From AP-15 sp963762575 (GTDB taxonomy: Bacteria > Pseudomonadota > Alphaproteobacteria > ATCC43930 > CGMCC-115725), in NCBI GenBank assembly GCA_963762575.1, contig CAVXLL010000013.1:310001-374000 (forward strand): a stretch of 64,000 nt of DNA. Reading direction: 5' to 3'. The notes under the pieces were generated by a model. That model was not told where the DNA came from. It saw only the letters and a program-made list of their open reading frames with translations, and searched no databases. A program made the translations under genes and the position numbers. Positions 61,119 to 64,000 of the stretch are shown in pieces (position 1 is the stretch's first letter; each line of letters begins with the position of its first letter).

Positions 61119-62356
61119 GGCAACAGGCCCGCGCTTGCCGGGGTGGGGTTTGGCACCACGGCCGCATCGTTCGAGTTGGCGAGCGACACCACGGCGCCGG
61201 GGGTCAGCCGGTATTGGCCGCGCACGACGACGGTTTCCCCGGCGCTCAAGCCTTTATCGATCAGCGCCTCGCCGTTGAGCGTCTCGCGCACCGAGACCGG
61301 CTGCATTGCCACCTTATGATCGGGGCCGACAACGAAAACATACTGCCCTTGCGGGCCTTGCTGGACGGCGTCGAGCGGGACTGTCAGGCCATTGTCCTGC
61401 ACTTGGGTTACGACGCGCAGGTTGACAAACATGCCGGGCCACAGTTCGCGATGCGGGTTGGGGAAGATCGCTTTGAGACTTATCGTTCCGGAGGTGGTAT
61501 TCGCTTGGTTGTCAATCGCCGCGAGCGTGCCGATATCGAGCTCGGTTTTGCCGTCCGCGCTCAATGCAATGGCCTTGACCCGGCCCTTTTCGAGAGCGTC
61601 CTGCACCTCTGGAATGTCGGCTGCAGCCAGCGTAAACATCACACTGATCGGCTGAACCTGGTTGATCACCACCAAGGCGTTCGGCTCGCTCGGAGAGCCG
61701 CGTGTCGTGCTCGAATGTATGATATTGCCGACATCGAGCAGACGTATTCCGGCAATGCCGTCGAACGGCGCCACCAGCTTCGTATAGCTCAGCTCGGTCT
61801 TGGCATACTCGATCGCCGCCTGATCGGCTTTGATCGTGGCCTGCTCCTGGGCGATCATCGCTTGCTGTGTGGCGACCTGCTGTTCGGCGGCAAAGCCCTG
61901 CTTGGCCAACGGCACGTATCGGCCAAGATTGAGCTGCCCATTTTCGAGATGGGCTTGGTCGCGAGCGAGATTCGCCTCCGCCTGATCGAGCTGCGCCTGA
62001 TAGGAGCTCGGATCGAGCTGGGCCAGGAGCTCGCCTTTCTTGACAGACTGGCCATCCTTGAAGTCGATGCTGACGATCGGTTCTGTGATCATGCTGCGGA
62101 CCGTCGCCGAGTTCAGCGCCGTGACATAGCCAATCCCGGTCACCACGATCGGAAAATTTTGTTTCTGGACCGTGGTCGCAATGACGGGGATGGAGGACGG
62201 CGGCTCCGGCTTGGCTGCAGTGGGGCCGTGCGCGAAGTGCTGCCATCCCAGATACCCCCCGGAGGCGACTACGAGCATTACGAAGCCGCCAAGCAGAGGA
62301 AAACGTCGCCCGCTCTTGACGGCGGGTTTCTCGGAAGCAACCAATGGCGCGGCCAT
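61115..62356 (-). CDS. RND efflux periplasmic adaptor (membrane fusion protein)
   Basis: A 413-residue HlyD-type adaptor. A single N-terminal TM anchor (FPLLGGFVMLVVASGGYLGW) is followed by the barrel/lipoyl segments GIGYVTALNSATVRSMITEPIVSIDFKDGQSVKKGELLAQLD, a coiled-coil hairpin (ANLARDQAHLENGQLNLGRY ... QATIKADQAAIEYAKTELSYTKLVAPFDGIAG) and the C-terminal barrel. It heads the adaptor-permease-DUF1275 operon. A triple TTTAC-type repeat is 122 bp upstream of its start. Confidence 0.93.
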   Translation of the reverse strand: MAAPLVASEKPAVKSGRRFPLLGGFVMLVVASGGYLGWQHFAHGPTAAKPEPPSSIPVIATTVQKQNFPIVVTGIGYVTALNSATVRSMITEPIVSIDFKDGQSVKKGELLAQLDPSSYQAQLDQAEANLARDQAHLENGQLNLGRYVPLAKQGFAAEQQVATQQAMIAQEQATIKADQAAIEYAKTELSYTKLVAPFDGIAGIRLLDVGNIIHSSTTRGSPSEPNALVVINQVQPISVMFTLAAADIPEVQDALEKGRVKAIALSADGKTELDIGTLAAIDNQANTTSGTISLKAIFPNPHRELWPGMFVNLRVVTQVQDNGLTVPLDAVQQGPQGQYVFVVGPDHKVAMQPVSVRETLNGEALIDKGLSAGETVVVRGQYRLTPGAVVSLANSNDAAVVPNPTPASAGLLP

Positions 62357-62477
62357 CGGATCTTAATCCCTCATCGGTTGCGGTTTAGCTGAGACTGCAG
62401 TCCCGCGTTGCACCGAGATCTCCAGCTTTTGCTCGTTCATTTCTGGCAGAATTAGACCGGTAGTGGGCTCAATCCGA

Positions 62478-62502
62478 GTAAGATCCGGTAAAAATTTGTA
62501 AC
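62478..62502 (-). promoter_or_regulatory. Triple TTTAC direct repeat upstream of the RND efflux operon
   Basis: On the minus strand, GTTAC-N5-TTTAC-N5-CTTAC with a 10-bp period (plus strand GTAAG-N5-GTAAA-N5-GTAAC), and a further GTAAT at 62511. It is 122 bp upstream of the adaptor start. In E. coli the homologous mdtABC operon is controlled by OmpR-family regulators (BaeR, with CpxR input), which makes a similar arrangement here plausible. Confidence 0.6.
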
Positions 62503-62626
62503 GCATCTCGGTAATTTTCGACAATGGGTTGGGTCGGCGTTCCTCCGCAGTGCATTTGTTCGAAGCAGTGGCCCCCCTTGCGAATAAGCACCTCTAGTCA
62601 GGCGACACAACTTGCGAGCCCGACTA

Positions 62627-62651
62627 TTTCCACCATTTTACCACGATTTAC
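62627..62651 (+). promoter_or_regulatory. Triple TTTAC direct repeat facing katG
   Basis: On the plus strand, TTTCC-N5-TTTAC-N5-TTTAC with a 10-bp period, so it faces right, away from the RND operon. The next recognised gene in that direction is katG, 580 bp away, so either the transcript has a long leader or an unrecognised small gene lies between. Confidence 0.5.
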
Positions 62652-63047
62652 TCAAGTTCAATGCAACCAACTGCCTGCGGTGTAAGTAACAGCCAGACTT
62701 GGTATTTTTTTGGCAGGGCCAGCGCAATCGGCCCAGACGGTTGACATCCGGTCGCCAGGCCATTTTCGGAGGTCACCCGGACGATCGCATCGGCCATCCC
62801 GCCAAGGCTGCTCATGCCACCGCGAGCGCGCGGTATTGAACGAGCGCCCGGAACGCACTAGATTATAATGGTTCTAAATGGCATAAGCTTGGGAGCTAGC
62901 GTGGATTGGAAGATCCAACTGACGACCGAGGCCGGCATCCCGGTCGGCGGCAACCAAAGGAGCCTGACCGCCAGCCCGCGCGGTCCAGCCTGCTGGGTGC
63001 CTAGCACCTATTCATCGTGCCGACCATGAACCAGAACCTTAGCCGGA

Positions 63048-63064
63048 TAGAGATATGATATCTA
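63048..63064. promoter_or_regulatory. Imperfect palindrome upstream of katG
   Basis: TAGAGATATGATATCTA reads almost the same on both strands (one mismatch pair besides the centre). It lies about 170 bp upstream of the katG start. It could be an operator for an oxidative-stress or iron regulator; it is not a clear match to the OxyR, Fur or Irr patterns I know. Confidence 0.3.
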
Positions 63065-63232
63065 AATCAATCCTCTCGCGACCGCTGGGCGCATGCTTCG
63101 ACACTAAGTGGAGAACTCATGACGCTCGGCGAAATTGCGGGCCTGAGTGTGGTGCTCGGGGCTTGCAACCAGGGAAATTCCCGTCCGCATCTATGGACGA
63201 GGTAATCAACGCAGCAGAGAGTGGAGAGAGAC

Positions 63233-64000
63233 ATGGACGGGAATGATGTCGCAAACGCCGGCAAGTGCCCAGTAATGCATGGTGTTCGCCCCCACGAGCC
63301 TTTCAGGGGCAGGTCGAACCGGGACTGGTGGCCGAACCAGTTGAACCTCAAAATTCTGGAACAGAATTCTCCCTTGTCCAATCCCATGGGCAAGGATTTC
63401 AACTACGCCGAGGAGTTCAACAGGCTCGACTTCCAGGTCCTGAAGAAGGACCTCTATGCGCTGATGACCGACTCGCAAGAGTGGTGGCCGGCCGACTTTG
63501 GACATTACGGCCCGCTCTTCATCCGGATGGCGTGGCACAGCGCGGGCACCTACCGCACCGGCGACGGCCGCGGCGGCGCGGGCTCGGGTACGCAGCGCTT
63601 TGCGCCGCTCAACAGCTGGCCGGACAACGTGCTCCTCGACCGGGCGCGCCGGCTGCTGTGGCCGATCAAGCAGAAGTACGGCAAGCAGATCTCATGGGCC
63701 GACCTGATGATCCTCGCGGGCAACTGCGCGCTGGAGTCGATGGGCTTCGAGACATTCGGCTTTGGCGGCGGGCGCGAGGATGTCTGGGAGCCCGAAGAGG
63801 ACATCTACTGGGGCCCCGAAGGCAAGTGGCTGGCCGACGAGCGCTACAGCGGCGACCGTGATCTCCAGAATCCTCTCGCCGCTGTGCAGATGGGTCTGAT
63901 TTACGTGAATCCGGAAGGGCCGAACGGCAATCCGGATCCGATCGCTGCGGCGCGTGACATCCGCGAGACGTTCAAGCGCATGGCCATGAACGACGAGGAG
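63233..64000 (+). CDS. katG: Catalase-peroxidase KatG, 3' end cut by window edge
   Basis: A bifunctional heme enzyme that removes H2O2. The first 256 residues are visible. The heme-pocket motif is PLFIRMAWHSAGTYR (distal Arg, Trp and His), preceded by NRDWWPNQLNLKIL and MTDSQEWWPADFGHYG, and followed by LNSWPDNVLLDRARRLLWPIKQKYG, SWADLMILAGN, and MGLIYVNPEGP, which carries the Tyr of the Met-Tyr-Trp adduct. The ATG at 63233 is preceded by a purine-rich GTGGAGAGAG. It is open to the right edge. It closes the oxidant-tolerance region that includes cydAB, poxB and fumC. Confidence 0.96.
   Translation, partial: MDGNDVANAGKCPVMHGVRPHEPFRGRSNRDWWPNQLNLKILEQNSPLSNPMGKDFNYAEEFNRLDFQVLKKDLYALMTDSQEWWPADFGHYGPLFIRMAWHSAGTYRTGDGRGGAGSGTQRFAPLNSWPDNVLLDRARRLLWPIKQKYGKQISWADLMILAGNCALESMGFETFGFGGGREDVWEPEEDIYWGPEGKWLADERYSGDRDLQNPLAAVQMGLIYVNPEGPNGNPDPIAAARDIRETFKRMAMNDEE

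Larger units (their letters stand above)
62357..63232. other. Intergenic region between the divergent RND operon and katG
   Basis: About 876 bp without a recognised gene. It holds two triple-repeat sites facing opposite ways (62478-62502 toward the RND operon, 62627-62651 toward katG), an AT-rich TTATAATGGTTCTAAATGG stretch near 62865-62885, and an imperfect palindrome at 63048-63064. Short frames such as the GTG at 62901 (MDWKIQLTTEAGIPVGG) and the ATG at 63119 (27 codons, MTLGEIAGLSVVLGACNQ) have weak coding character; I could not place them in a family. Confidence 0.5.

Noticed and set aside
62658..62858. 66-codon minus-strand frame between the RND operon and katG
   Set aside because: No ribosome binding site, no hydrophobic or conserved pattern, and an Arg/Trp-rich composition typical of spurious frames.
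1..64000. CRISPR arrays, rRNA, tRNA, prophage or intact IS elements
   Set aside because: I looked for regularly spaced repeats, TpsiC-arm patterns and transposase motifs and found none convincing. The repeats present are short palindromic elements.
1..64000. FNR/FixK boxes (TTGAT-N4-ATCAA) for the cytochrome bd locus
   Set aside because: No good match was seen upstream of poxB-cydAB, mqo or katG; the only clear CRP/FNR-class site is the TGTGA-N6-TCACA palindrome at 18.5 kb.

Overview
The window is a high-GC chromosomal segment from an alphaproteobacterium. The evidence is the gene order ffh-rpsP-rimM-trmD-rplS-leuC, the split atpHAGDC operon, dapF-mtaB-ftsY, and a palindromic intergenic repeat between atpG and atpD of a kind common in Rhizobiales/Rhodospirillales-type genomes. 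Genus cannot be fixed from the sequence. There is no rRNA, recognisable tRNA, prophage, CRISPR array or intact insertion sequence.

Layout. 1-16.4 kb is core housekeeping: an unidentified partial gene at the left edge; leuC and the translation/SRP operon on the minus strand; dapF, mtaB and ftsY on the plus strand; glgC; and the F1 ATP synthase operon. 16.5-18.5 kb holds a lipoprotein gene, a collapsed CoA-transferase and a DUF917 gene. 18.5-24.1 kb is a compact signalling island: a heme-c-type sensor with a HAMP domain, a Ser/Thr kinase, a peptidoglycan-binding protein, a PP2C phosphatase, and an FHA-GAF-class III cyclase. It is preceded by a perfect CRP-type palindrome. 25.1-29.0 kb is a branched-chain amino acid ABC transporter operon interrupted by a repeat-flanked DUF559 gene. 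29.2-44.4 kb is mixed accessory metabolism: a two-component flavin hydroxylase, an intradiol dioxygenase, an orphan CoxL-like molybdoenzyme, an enoyl-CoA hydratase, a CoA-ligase-like protein, a cis-prenyltransferase paralogue and several small secreted proteins. 44.4-54.1 kb is a quinone-linked, oxidant-tolerant metabolic block: pirin, FumC, malate:quinone oxidoreductase, a sulfite-oxidase-type molybdoenzyme, cytochrome bd (CIO-like) oxidase and PoxB. 54.8-57.0 kb is a decay zone of broken genes. 57.3-62.4 kb is an RND efflux operon. katG runs off the right edge.

Three cross-cutting observations stand out. First, four isolated single-base frameshifts (ftsY, the Ser/Thr kinase, the intradiol dioxygenase and the sulfite-oxidase-type gene) all sit at a GANTC motif that has gained one A. 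GANTC is the target of the alphaproteobacterial methyltransferase CcrM, so these look like one systematic artefact, or less likely one mutational process, rather than four dead genes. Second, a triple direct repeat of TTTAC-like pentamers with a 10-bp period, resembling the CpxR/OmpR-family box, lies in the same orientation upstream of poxB-cydAB, a small secreted protein, the RND operon and the interval leading to katG. This suggests a shared envelope/oxidant-stress regulon. Third, several genes keep both ends but have lost their middle (a CoA-transferase, a PfpI-like protein, probably a VOC protein), which points to deletion-driven decay.
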